In this document: piece by piece, positions 17,369-26,117 of the stretch
Layout of the letters: every line of letters begins with the position of its first letter
How positions within the stretch are numbered: position 1 is the first letter of the stretch
From: Halarchaeum nitratireducens
Lineage (GTDB): Archaea; Halobacteriota; Halobacteria; Halobacteriales; Halobacteriaceae
Direction: 5' to 3'
Assembly: GCF_014647155.1 (NCBI RefSeq)
Contig: NZ_BMOQ01000009.1
Span: forward strand, 1-64,000
Length of the DNA stretch: 64,000 bases
The notes under the pieces: generated by a model
What the model saw: the letters and a program-made list of their open reading frames with translations, nothing else
Told to the model about the DNA's origin: nothing
The model's database searches: none
Translations under genes and position numbers: made by a program

Positions 17369-20300
17369 GTACCTCCGTGTGACCCCAACCTCCGAAGAAC
17401 TGGATCCGTCGGGGATTCCGCGACTCCTTGAGAGCCTCCACAAGCTCACTAGCGAAGATTCCGGCTTAGATTCGACGTTGAATCCGTTGTCGTCCTCGAC
17501 ACCGCCGCGCTTCGAGTTCCTCGCGCTCAGCGACGGCGAAGACGCGCCCGTCGAGTTCTACTACGGTGCCGACAACTCACTCGACACCGTTGAGGAGCGC
17601 CTGCAGTCGATCTATCCGACGACCTTCGACATCGAACGTGTCGACCTCGACGTCGAAGAACGGCTTGCTCAGCCAGCCGAGTACTCACGTGAGGAGTTCC
17701 TCAACGCCTACCAGCAGGGCAATCTTCAGTACGAGTTCGACGAGGACGAGCAGTACGCCATCACCGACGAGGGGGAGGCTGAGGCGCCCGACGTCGATGT
17801 GACTGCGGACAGCGTGGTGTCCGTCGGCGAGACTGCACTCGAACTCGCCGTCGCGGACAACGCACCGGTCGAGAAGCCGTCCGTGACTGAGGACGGAACG
17901 ATTCTCGCACGGCCGGCGACCGAGACGGTCTCGCCGTATGGCGTGCGCTGGCAGGGCGATGCCACACGCAAGAAAGACTGGATGACGTCGCTCACCCCAT
18001 TCACGGACGGCGAGGACGAAGAGTCCCTCTCGGCTGTCGACCAGCCGGGTGCGGCGCTCGCCTCGCTGATCGACCACGTGAATGACGCCGAGGAACCACT
18101 CGCCTTCCAGGTCGTCTTCGAGCGCCGGGAGAGCTGGCAATCCGACGCTGGACTCCGCAAAGAAGACCTGCGCGATGGGCGAGACACGTGGGCGCAGCGG
18201 ATCATCGGTGGCTTACTCGAGTTCGGGGAGTCCGAACGCGACGAGCGCGAGTTGAGCGATATCGTCGAACGCCGCCTCAACGCCATCGAGGCGACCAACC
18301 CCCAGCGCTCGTTCACGGCGAACATCCGGGCAGTCGGTGTTCCAACCAGCGACGACGGCCAGGACTCACTCGACAAGCGACTGTCGTCGCTCGCCCCGGT
18401 GTTCGATCCACTCGACGGCCCGTTCTACGATGTTGAGTCCGAACGAGTGCGTTCGAGTGGGTTCCGCGAGGCGAAAAAAGAGAAGAACGCGCGCAAGGCC
18501 CTCCAGCGCCTCCTCGATCGCGACATCGTCACCGGCCGGTGGAAGACACGACCCGACTTCGTGCTGAGCGGGCGGGAACTCGCGCACTTCCTCCTCGTCC
18601 CCTCCGCCGAACAACTCTCAATCGAGGGCTCTCGCGGGACACGGGCAGAACAGCAGAGTCGGAATCCACTTCCGCGCCCGAATCCGGATCTTCGCGAGCA
18701 GTTCCGTGAGGGAATGGCGATCGGCTACGCACTCGACGAAACGGGGGATCCAGAGGACGAGCCAGTCCGCATTCCTCCGGATCTGCTCACGACTCACTAC
18801 GGGCGTTTCGCGTCGACGGGCGCCGGCAAGTCGAAAGCCATCATCAACGACGCACTCTCCCTCCGCGAGACGACTGGTGGCCCCGTCGTCATCGTTGACC
18901 GAAAGGGCGACGGCATGTGCCAGAACTATCTCCGCAGCCACCACGCACAGTTCGACGACGCAGAGGACGTCTACCACTTCCGCGTCCCCGAGACCATCCC
19001 CGCGTTCTCCTTCTTCGACATCCGGCCCGCACTTGCGGCCGGTCGGAATCGAGAGGACGCCGTCCAGGATAAGGTCGATCACTTCCACGATATCCTGCGG
19101 ATGATTCTCGGCCAGGAGAAACACGAGCGGGCGTTCGTCGCCAACGAGATTCTCAGCCAGCTCATCAAGGCGCTCTTCGACGCCGAGTACGGCAGCGACG
19201 TCTTCGGACTCAACGACCTCTTCACCGCAGTCCGCCGGATGCAGGACGAACAGACGATCCCGCCCGTCTCGATGGCGAACCAACCAGTCGAGGAATCCTT
19301 GACGCGCCATCTCTCAAAGGAGGAGTCACAGTTCCAAGCGTCGATGGACGCGGCCGGGAATCGCCTTGAACAACTCCGCGAAAGCCCCCACCTCCGACGT
19401 GTCTTCAACCATACGCCCGCGCAGAACGACGCCGGCGAGTACATCGAGAACCACTTCGACTTCCGAAACTTCCTCGACGAAGACGTCACCATCCTCCTCG
19501 ACTTGGGCGACCTCCGCCCGGAAGCACAGCAGGCAGTCACGCTCCTTCTGTTGAGCAACCTCTGGGATGCCGTGCAGGTGCGGCGGCGCGACGGCCAAAC
19601 CGACTACGAGAACCTAACCAACCTCATCATTGAAGAAGCCGCGCCGGTCGCGTCGACGCGACTCGTTTCCGAGCAACTCCTCCCCCAGGGCCGCTCGTTC
19701 GGCCTGAGCATGGGGCTCGTGATGCAGTTCCCCGGCCAAGTACGCAATCGCAGCGAGCGTGCCTACGACGAAGTCTTGAACAACATCAAGACGAAGCTCA
19801 TCGGCAACATCTCGATGGAGCGAGACCTCGCGGAGTCGCTTGCACACGAGGGATTGAGTCCGACCGAACTCCGGAATCGCGTGAACACACTGCCGAGTGG
19901 AGAGTGGATCGCCCAGCTTCCGAGTCCAGCGTTCGGCGAAACCGGCCCGTCGCCGTTCTCGATGAAGCCACTCCCCATCGCCGAGGGCCACCCAGAAAGC
20001 GACACTCCGCTCACCGAAATGGAAGCGTCCCAGTTCGAGTCAGTAACACTCCCACGTATCGTCGAGCGAACGCAACGCCAGTACGGCCTCAGCGCAGAAT
20101 CCGATACAGCCGCGGACGACGGCTGGGGGAGTGGCTCTGACAACTCCACATCGCCGGAGGCGGAAACCACCCATTCCGAGTCGACGATGCTCAGTGGCTC
20201 ACCCAACGAAACCAGTAGTGACTCCACCGCTACCGAGAGCAGTCCGCTTCTCGGCGGTGGTGACTCAACAAACGACTCGGAAATGTCGGCCTCCGAGTCG

Positions 20301-21083
20301 GCCTCCGAGTCGGCCTCTTCGGAGTCAGAAGCCGATACATCGCCAGTTGACGCTGGTGGAGTGTCCGTCCCTGACGCAGAGTTGGACCGTCGTGGACTCA
20401 GCCGCGACGATGCACGCTTCCTGCAGGACGTCCTCGACGTGATGAACGGCGCTGCCGACGCTCAATCCCTCCTCGAGCCGATGAGTGAACTCCGCGACGA
20501 GTACGCCGATCTCGACATTCAGCGACTCCTTGATCAAGACTTGCTCGCGCAGGCGTCCGCTTGTGGACGGACCTACTACACCGTTCTCCCAGCGGGTCGT
20601 GAACTTCTCGGCGAGCGACTCGCAGTCGGTCCCGGACAGGGCGATATCGGTGAACGAACACCCCACAAGGTCGGTGTCGAACTCCTGCGTCGCTGGCTCC
20701 AAGACCACAAGTCCGTCACGCGTGTCGAAACCTACTACGAACACGACCCGGAGACGGTCTTCGACGTCGCCGGCTTCGACGACGATGGAACGCTCGTCTG
20801 GGTCGGTGAAGTAGAGATGGCGAGTCACAACAACGACGCGCCAATCGGAGACTACGACAAAATGAGCGTCGTCGACGCGGACGTCGTCTGGGCGTTCAAC
20901 AGACGCTCGTTCGCCGTCGAAACCATCGACACGCTCGCCGACGCGGATCGACTCGCAGACAACGTGAGTGGGCGCGCCACTCGCTCGTTTGCAGGTATTC
21001 GCGATGCGGTGAGTGAACTGGATGCCGCCGGGCTAACCACCGTTCAGAGCTTCAACCATCTCGACGAGACCTATAACGAATGA
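17361..21083 (+). CDS. VirD4/HerA-like coupling ATPase with possible C-terminal nuclease
   Basis: A 1240-residue protein. The N-terminal 450 residues have no recognised motif. The ATPase core carries FASTGAGKSKAI (Walker A, near 485), VVIVDRKGDGM, and NLIIEEAAPVAST (Walker B, near 755), as in TraG/VirD4 and HerA proteins that bring DNA to the channel. A low-complexity linker with repeated SASE units (about 970-1010) follows. The last 230 residues form a separate domain: winged-helix-like, then HKVGVELLRRWL, VFDVAGFDDDG and VWVGEVEMAS. Its spaced Asp and Glu resemble PD-(D/E)xK nucleases, but the last residue is Glu where Lys is usual. No membrane helix is seen. ATG overlaps the previous stop. 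Confidence 0.7.
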   Translation: MSEYLRVTPTSEELDPSGIPRLLESLHKLTSEDSGLDSTLNPLSSSTPPRFEFLALSDGEDAPVEFYYGADNSLDTVEERLQSIYPTTFDIERVDLDVEERLAQPAEYSREEFLNAYQQGNLQYEFDEDEQYAITDEGEAEAPDVDVTADSVVSVGETALELAVADNAPVEKPSVTEDGTILARPATETVSPYGVRWQGDATRKKDWMTSLTPFTDGEDEESLSAVDQPGAALASLIDHVNDAEEPLAFQVVFERRESWQSDAGLRKEDLRDGRDTWAQRIIGGLLEFGESERDERELSDIVERRLNAIEATNPQRSFTANIRAVGVPTSDDGQDSLDKRLSSLAPVFDPLDGPFYDVESERVRSSGFREAKKEKNARKALQRLLDRDIVTGRWKTRPDFVLSGRELAHFLLVPSAEQLSIEGSRGTRAEQQSRNPLPRPNPDLREQFREGMAIGYALDETGDPEDEPVRIPPDLLTTHYGRFASTGAGKSKAIINDALSLRETTGGPVVIVDRKGDGMCQNYLRSHHAQFDDAEDVYHFRVPETIPAFSFFDIRPALAAGRNREDAVQDKVDHFHDILRMILGQEKHERAFVANEILSQLIKALFDAEYGSDVFGLNDLFTAVRRMQDEQTIPPVSMANQPVEESLTRHLSKEESQFQASMDAAGNRLEQLRESPHLRRVFNHTPAQNDAGEYIENHFDFRNFLDEDVTILLDLGDLRPEAQQAVTLLLLSNLWDAVQVRRRDGQTDYENLTNLIIEEAAPVASTRLVSEQLLPQGRSFGLSMGLVMQFPGQVRNRSERAYDEVLNNIKTKLIGNISMERDLAESLAHEGLSPTELRNRVNTLPSGEWIAQLPSPAFGETGPSPFSMKPLPIAEGHPESDTPLTEMEASQFESVTLPRIVERTQRQYGLSAESDTAADDGWGSGSDNSTSPEAETTHSESTMLSGSPNETSSDSTATESSPLLGGGDSTNDSEMSASESASESASSESEADTSPVDAGGVSVPDAELDRRGLSRDDARFLQDVLDVMNGAADAQSLLEPMSELRDEYADLDIQRLLDQDLLAQASACGRTYYTVLPAGRELLGERLAVGPGQGDIGERTPHKVGVELLRRWLQDHKSVTRVETYYEHDPETVFDVAGFDDDGTLVWVGEVEMASHNNDAPIGDYDKMSVVDADVVWAFNRRSFAVETIDTLADADRLADNVSGRATRSFAGIRDAVSELDAAGLTTVQSFNHLDETYNE

Positions 21084-21961
21084 CGTGGCGCGCTGCGACT
21101 CGCGACGACCTGGACACGTACTACAGCGACGAATTCCCCGACTATGTCGACGACCTGCCGTCGTTCATCACGGCGACCGGGCCGAAACAGTACGCACTCG
21201 CGTTCGACCACCCTCATCCCGTCCGAAAAGACGAGGTGCCGGACAAGGACTTCATTCGACGGGATACGTGGCAGACTGATACCGCCGGTGAGCGGCAGCA
21301 GGCGGAGTTCGACGGATTTGACGACGTTCTCGACTTCATCCAGCATCCAGCACGGAACGACCCGCTCGACGGAAGCGAATTCGCACTCGCTGACCCCGGC
21401 CTCCTTGACCAGCCAGACCCGCGTCCGGATGCAGTCTACTACGCCCTCGATAACTGGGAGCGCCCCTGGGTACTACTCGTCGACATCGACGCGAAAACGA
21501 TCGCTCGCGAACGCGCCGCAGACGCACTCCCACAGGACACCAGCCATCGCGACGACGAGGCACTTCTCGAAGCGACCGGCATACTGGACGCAGACCCCAC
21601 TGGGTATCCGTACGCCTTCGAGGACATCGACCAAGCGATCGAGTACGGATTCGAGGTGCGCGATATCTTCGCGGACGACTTCGACGCCGAGGAAACGATG
21701 GTCGTCTACAGCGGCCAAGGCGTCCACGTCTACCTCCTCGATACCGATCTCGCCCATCGCTACGACGCACAGAGTCGCGAGGTTCTCAACGACCTCCTCC
21801 TCGAGTCGTACGACATCCCAATTGACCCAGTCGTCACTGCTGATCGGCGCCGCGTCGCCCGCCTCCCCTACTCACTCCACGCTGACGTCTCCCGTATCGT
21901 CCAGCCGATCGAGTCTCCGCAGTTCAACCCACGGACTGCCACGCCAGCCTTCCTCGACTGA
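21080..21961 (+). CDS. DNA primase small subunit-like protein (PriS-like)
   Basis: A 293-residue archaeo-eukaryotic primase. The catalytic metal pair is the DID in WVLLVDIDAK (near residue 134), SGQGVHVYLLD is the second motif (the usual SGxGxHxY), and IDPVVTADRRRVARLPYSLH matches the third motif that ends the PriS active site. It should synthesise primers on single-stranded DNA. Chromosomal PriS is around 380 residues, so this is a shortened element version. Its ATG overlaps the end of the coupling ATPase gene and its stop overlaps the PriL-like start, so it belongs to the conjugation operon and could prime the strand made after transfer. Confidence 0.8.
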   Translation: MTWRAATRDDLDTYYSDEFPDYVDDLPSFITATGPKQYALAFDHPHPVRKDEVPDKDFIRRDTWQTDTAGERQQAEFDGFDDVLDFIQHPARNDPLDGSEFALADPGLLDQPDPRPDAVYYALDNWERPWVLLVDIDAKTIARERAADALPQDTSHRDDEALLEATGILDADPTGYPYAFEDIDQAIEYGFEVRDIFADDFDAEETMVVYSGQGVHVYLLDTDLAHRYDAQSREVLNDLLLESYDIPIDPVVTADRRRVARLPYSLHADVSRIVQPIESPQFNPRTATPAFLD

Positions 21962-23478
21962 TGGCTACCACAACCCCCACGGACGACGAACGCACCGCCT
22001 ACCAAGTCGCCGCGCTCCCCACCGAGTATGGGGAAATTCGGATTAACCAGCTGTTCACGCGTGGGTTCAACCGCTATATCGTCGACGGCGAGGACCAGCC
22101 CCAAGACCTCCTCGACGACCTCGAACGCTTCGGGACGGCCGCGTTCAAAGACAACGTCCGAAATGCGGCAGCACGGGAGCCGTTCGTCGACGAACCGGGT
22201 ACACTCGCAGTCCTCGCGACGCTGAGTGCGATCTGCATCAAATCCCACCCGAAGTTCGAGGACGTCCCCCCGCGGAAGGTCCAGCCACTCTACGACGTCC
22301 GCGAACTCTACGTGAACAACCTCGGCTCACTCATGCGCGACTACAGTAACGGTGCGCTCCAGCAGGATATCGCGGAGGTCCTCTACGCGAAAGATCCGGG
22401 AGAGGATGGCCCGCATCCGGGACGTGTCTGCACCGGAATCAAAGAGATGCCCGAGTTCGGCGGCGGCCTCTACCTCGAAATCCCGATGGCCGCCGCCTCC
22501 CGGAAATGTCTCGTCCGCGACGACCAACGGCCCAGTGATGAGGGTGAGACGGCGGAGATTCGGACGCGTGTGAAGGACAACAACCTGTACGTGCCGGCTG
22601 GTGATTTCGACGAGAAATACAGCGAGTACGCACGAGACGCGTTCAAGACACTCCTCCGCGTGCAAGAAGATGGGCTCTCCGAGGATCAGCAGACGTGGTT
22701 GGTGGCGAACGAGTCGGCAATCACCGAGCGGATCGACCGCTTCCTCGAGGGTGGCAACCACGACCGCATTTGGCGGGACTGGGACCGAGGTGAACGTCTC
22801 GTTCGCGTCCTTCGAGAGGCAGTCACCCACGCCGCGGATGACATGGCGACGGTTGGGGCGTTCCACTCCGCGCAAGCGCTCTATGACGCGCTGGCTGCCT
22901 ACGACCTGGAAGCAGCGTGGAAACAGAGCATCCAGAACCGGGTGTCGAGTCCGCGCAGTCTCGGCAATCTCCTCGTCTCGCAGCAAGACCACCGCAGACT
23001 CACCGTCAAGCACGACCGAGAAACGAACCAGTACCGGATCGATGCGTCGTCACGTGGCGCTCACCCGATCACCGTCGAGTCGATCGAGGACCTCTTCGAG
23101 CTGCCCTGCATGGCGAATATGGCTGAGCGGCTCCAAGAGAAGAAGCCCGTTCGGAAAGACCTCTATAACTTCGTGCGGATGGTGATGTGGCTCCCGCAGT
23201 ACCAGGAGAGTAGTCTGGACGAAATCGTCGCCGACCTCAAGGACGTCTTCTCCCAGTGGCCGTGGTACGACGAACAGGAGACTGAGTACCAGATCCGCTA
23301 CGAGTTCTCCAACACCATCGACGGCGACACCCCGCTTCCGATGAACTGCGATAACGACGACCTCCAACGCTACTGTATCGGACGGGATCAATGCGACTAC
23401 TCCATCTGGGGTAGTGTCCCCTTCCCGGACGAAATGTACGACCAACTCGACGGGCTAGATTCCGCCAGCGAATTCTAG
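21961..23478 (+). CDS. DNA primase large subunit-like protein (PriL-like)
   Basis: A 505-residue protein whose C-terminal third has the PriL iron-sulphur layout: cysteines in LPCMANM (near 382), MNCDND (near 462), QRYCIG (near 471) and DQCDYS (near 478), with RKDLYNFVRMVMWLPQY between the first two. These would bind a 4Fe-4S cluster as in archaeal and eukaryotic PriL. The N-terminal 350 residues are helical and divergent. ATG overlaps the PriS-like stop, as expected for a heterodimer partner. Element-borne PriSL pairs are unusual; most plasmids carry a single primase polypeptide. Confidence 0.75.
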   Translation: MATTTPTDDERTAYQVAALPTEYGEIRINQLFTRGFNRYIVDGEDQPQDLLDDLERFGTAAFKDNVRNAAAREPFVDEPGTLAVLATLSAICIKSHPKFEDVPPRKVQPLYDVRELYVNNLGSLMRDYSNGALQQDIAEVLYAKDPGEDGPHPGRVCTGIKEMPEFGGGLYLEIPMAAASRKCLVRDDQRPSDEGETAEIRTRVKDNNLYVPAGDFDEKYSEYARDAFKTLLRVQEDGLSEDQQTWLVANESAITERIDRFLEGGNHDRIWRDWDRGERLVRVLREAVTHAADDMATVGAFHSAQALYDALAAYDLEAAWKQSIQNRVSSPRSLGNLLVSQQDHRRLTVKHDRETNQYRIDASSRGAHPITVESIEDLFELPCMANMAERLQEKKPVRKDLYNFVRMVMWLPQYQESSLDEIVADLKDVFSQWPWYDEQETEYQIRYEFSNTIDGDTPLPMNCDNDDLQRYCIGRDQCDYSIWGSVPFPDEMYDQLDGLDSASEF

Positions 23479-23545
23479 CACCAGCCGAATAACTCCACAT
23501 TCAGATAGGTAGGAAGACATAGATATTATGGAAGAGTCCAATTCT

Positions 23546-23781
23546 CGTCGCGCAATTTTCCTCGGGTTTCACGCGCTCTAAACCCTAATTCTCTAATTCA
23601 GATCTGAGGGCTGGCTCAAAGCCAGGGGTTGAATGCTAGTCCGTGATCCGTGTAACAGGGCCGGTATTTGGCTTTACCCGCGATTTCGGGGTTCTAAACC
23701 CGCCGTCGCGCAGAATTCCTATTTCTACATGAAACCCCGATATCGTCGCGCGGATTGCTATCAGCTTAAATCTGCGCGACG
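23546..23781. repeat. Cluster of CGTCGCGCA words (iteron-like)
   Basis: CGTCGCGCA occurs at 23546-23554 and 23704-23712, CGTCGCGCG at 23744-23752, and the inverted form TGCGCGACG at 23773-23781. Three of the four fall within 80 bases. They lie in otherwise AT-rich sequence with homopolymer tracts, the usual picture for replication-protein binding sites. Confidence 0.4.
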
Positions 23782-23989
23782 GACCTCTACCAGATTTTAA
23801 GCCCGTTATTTTGCTCTCTGCACCTTCGAAATCGTCCAAAGGAAGGTAGAGGTACAGGGTGCAGATGCCACGGGCTATGACTGGCTGGAGGATGGAATTT
23901 AGTTCTGTTCAGTCTATATTCATATCTGTATCTTAGGATGTTTCTGTGAGAGGTGCACTGAGGAGAAGCGGCATAGCGATGCGCCGTGT

Positions 23990-24032
23990 TTAACCAACAA
24001 ACTGGGGGGGATTCCGTTTGGACGTTGGTTAA
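23990..24032. repeat. TTAACCAAC dyad, copy A
   Basis: TTAACCAAC (23990-23998) and GTTGGTTAA (24024-24032) form a perfect 9-base inverted repeat with a 25-base spacer containing a run of G. Two more copies of this dyad lie at 25603-25643 and 29881-29921. A shared, widely spaced dyad points to recognition by one dedicated DNA-binding protein. Confidence 0.6.
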
Positions 24033-24286
24033 CAGTAAGTGGAGGTGCAGATAGTGTATTCAGTCTCAGTTTCGAAGCTGCCGGCGGTCGTTGTTATTCG
24101 CCTTGGCGAAATAGAGTGCATGCTCGCCACAGCATTGATGGTGCGATGAGCGTGTTGAGCAGCTCACTCAATCGGCTCCTAAGAACTTCCAGAAGGAGCG
24201 GCGCTCGCATGCAATACTGGTGGGTTGGATGAACTCCCGGTGAAAACCGTGGGTGCTCAAGGGCGTGGCGGGAGTGAGACGGCGTA

Positions 24287-24787
24287 ATGGGGTTTGCCGA
24301 TCCGGCATCGCAACCACGAATCACCGATCTGTCGGGCATTGATCCGATCGACTTCAAGATTCAAAATACACAGTTCCTGAAGAGCGATACGGAGTACGAG
24401 CAGACCGGCGCAGAACAGTTTGATGTACTCCGTCATCGAATCTGGGTGACGCGCAATGGCGATATTCAGCGTGTGCTCGATGAGTTCCCGCGAGATGCAC
24501 CATTGTACGAGCAGTGTGCTGGCTGGATACATGCAATCGCCGGGAAGCACTTCTTTCCAGACGCGAACCATCGGACTGCACTCGTTCTGCTCCGCGAACT
24601 CCTTCGCCAGAACAACCTTACTCTAGGACGGTGGCCGGCGTCCATCTCGCGAGAAACCGTCCTACACTCCCATCAAGTCCGTCAACAGCTCCCCCCAGTC
24701 CGACTAGATACGCTCTATCGGCACGATCGACTCTTCCTCGTCTGGCTCCTCTACTTCAAAATCGTGCTGCAAAATGCCGCTCGGTGA
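24287..24787 (+). CDS. Fic/Doc-like protein
   Basis: A 166-residue protein with a degenerate Fic active-site loop, HFFPDANHRTALVLL (residues about 86-100), close to the H-x-F-x-x-(A/G)-N-x-R motif and most like Doc. Fic enzymes transfer AMP or another nucleotide; Doc phosphorylates EF-Tu and acts as a toxin. The catalytic His, Asn and Arg are present. No Phd-type antitoxin precedes it: the bases to the left are non-coding and the next gene is convergent. It may be a stand-alone modifier of the element. Confidence 0.65.
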   Translation: MGFADPASQPRITDLSGIDPIDFKIQNTQFLKSDTEYEQTGAEQFDVLRHRIWVTRNGDIQRVLDEFPRDAPLYEQCAGWIHAIAGKHFFPDANHRTALVLLRELLRQNNLTLGRWPASISRETVLHSHQVRQQLPPVRLDTLYRHDRLFLVWLLYFKIVLQNAAR

Positions 24788-24808
24788 TGTCGTGTCGGAC
24801 GGGCCGAG

Positions 24809-25036
24809 TTATTCCTCGTCGTCCTCGGGTGTCGCCGCGAACGCCTCGTACAAGTCTTCGTTCTCCGCCACATCCCGATTCATGCGGCGGTGGGCGTCTT
24901 CATGCATCGTATCCCTGTCTACGGCGCTCGTGAATTTAGTCTTTCGGGGATCGACGCCCGCACACTCATTAATGCGGCAGTCCACTTCGGAGCGGCGGCC
25001 TGTCGCGACGGCGACTGCAGATCCACGACTACTCAT
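24809..25036 (-). CDS. Small hypothetical protein (75 residues)
   Basis: A short acidic protein, convergent with the Fic/Doc-like gene. The start is taken at MSSRGSAVAVATGR; an earlier GTG/ATG would add nine residues. It has Cys residues (SEVDCRINECAG) and an acidic C-terminal tail (FAATPEDDEE). No family is recognised. Being convergent, it is not in an operon with the Fic protein, though an antitoxin role cannot be excluded. Confidence 0.45.
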   Translation of the reverse strand: MSSRGSAVAVATGRRSEVDCRINECAGVDPRKTKFTSAVDRDTMHEDAHRRMNRDVAENEDLYEAFAATPEDDEE

Positions 25037-25171
25037 CAGAGAGTCGACGACGAGACACTTCAAGGGTCGTGGTACTCGGTTATGCGCCTTCCTCAGTCAT
25101 GTGTCTCCGCCGGTCGTGTTTGTCGCCCCTAGTAGGGGTAGAGGGGCCATTGAGCGCCTCCTCAAGCAATT

Positions 25172-25594
25172 ATGTCCGAACACGACCAGCGACACGGAAC
25201 GCGGCGTCGCAATGCAGAACTCGACACGGAACAGCGCCCACGAACACCACTCCAACTCCACGTGCCCAACGACGTCAGCGAGTTCGCGATCCGGCGGTTC
25301 GTCGAGGGGATTATCTCCGAGTTGAAGCAGTCTCCCGTTGGCGTGGAGTACACGTCGACGACACTCCTCGGGACGAAGCGCACGCAGTACATCGCGCAGG
25401 GGTCGGGGACGATGTTCCAGAAGCGACTGTATGACCCACGGCTGGGGTGGCGCGAGGAGTCCGTCCGCCAGCTCACCGTGCAGGACGACCTCGTCGCCCG
25501 GCTCACGCTCGATCGCCCAGTCGAGGACGGCCAGTGGGCGCGACGCCGCGACTGCTGTCGGCTTCGCCCCGTCGGCGTCCTTCGGCGTCGCTAG
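25172..25594 (+). CDS. Hypothetical protein, possibly frameshifted near its end
   Basis: A 140-residue frame starting at ATG. The middle (PLQLHVPNDVSEFAIRRFV, GIISELKQSPVGVEYTSTT) looks like a genuine globular protein of unknown family. The end, WARRRDCCRLRPVGVLRRR, is unusually basic and Cys-rich for this genome, whereas another frame over the same bases reads RDAATAVGFAPSASFGVAR to a stop at 25598. A one-base slip near 25535 is therefore likely, either a mutation or a sequencing error. The TTAACCAAC dyad copy B begins 8 bases after the stop. Confidence 0.5.
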   Translation: MSEHDQRHGTRRRNAELDTEQRPRTPLQLHVPNDVSEFAIRRFVEGIISELKQSPVGVEYTSTTLLGTKRTQYIAQGSGTMFQKRLYDPRLGWREESVRQLTVQDDLVARLTLDRPVEDGQWARRRDCCRLRPVGVLRRR

Positions 25595-25602
25595 ATGAAT
25601 TC

Positions 25603-25643
25603 GTAACCAACGCGCTCCGGTCTATCGATAATCCGTTGGTTAA
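25603..25643. repeat. TTAACCAAC dyad, copy B
   Basis: GTAACCAAC (25603-25611) and GTTGGTTAA (25635-25643) form the dyad with one mismatch and a 23-base spacer that holds a second small palindrome (TATCGATA). It lies in the gap between two small hypothetical genes. Confidence 0.55.
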
Positions 25644-25732
25644 GCCTGAGATCGCGCACGCAGAATGCGGTAGTTGGTGGGAAGGTTCACAAGCGCACCG
25701 GTCGTACACTCAGTCACGAACGCCACGTCCCA

Positions 25733-25993
25733 ATGACGCGATTCCCTAACTCATCCGATCCACGACCCTCACTCCCAGACTGGGTACAGGAGGCCTACGA
25801 AATCCTCGTGGATGCAGCAGATAGCCCAGAGAGCGAGTTCTCCTACGACGAAGCATATGCACTCCTTAATGAGTCGGACACGTTCTCGGCAGAACATAGC
25901 GATAGCGAGTATGCCGTCAAGCGCCTGCTCAACCGTGGCTATCTCTACGAAGCCGATGGCACACTCCGCATCACCGAAACAACCCTCGACTAG
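25733..25993 (+). CDS. Small winged-helix-like hypothetical protein (86 residues)
   Basis: An acidic 86-residue protein of helices and a possible wing: DWVQEAYEILVDAADS, FSYDEAYALLNE, EYAVKRLLNRGYLYEADGTL. The last part (helix, G-Y-L-Y, turn, T-L-R-I) has the look of a wing. It could bind DNA as part of the element's regulation. No close family is recognised. Start ATG at 25733, 90 bases after dyad copy B. Confidence 0.5.
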   Translation: MTRFPNSSDPRPSLPDWVQEAYEILVDAADSPESEFSYDEAYALLNESDTFSAEHSDSEYAVKRLLNRGYLYEADGTLRITETTLD

Positions 25994-26117
25994 GCAGACA
26001 CAGGTCTATTTCGTTCTCGGCGACTAACTCGAACTCTGATCGGGAACCAACTTCCGGGGCACGAGTTCCACGCGACGTTCCCCGAGCGTTATAGACTCAG
26101 AACGCGTAGACGGTGGT

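Larger units (their letters stand above)
23479..24286. other. Non-coding region with repeats, candidate origin or centromere
   Basis: About 800 bases without a supportable gene, AT-richer than the flanking operon. The left half holds repeated CGTCGCGCA words and a TCGGGGTT/AACCCCGA inverted pair; the right half holds a TTAACCAAC dyad. Position directly after a primase operon and the repeat content fit a replication origin, oriT or partition site, but no characterised sequence is recognised. Confidence 0.45.

Noticed and set aside
20285-20325. Short tandem repeat GCCTCCGAGTCG inside the coupling ATPase gene
   Set aside because: It stays in frame and encodes a SASE linker; it is not a CRISPR or minisatellite array.
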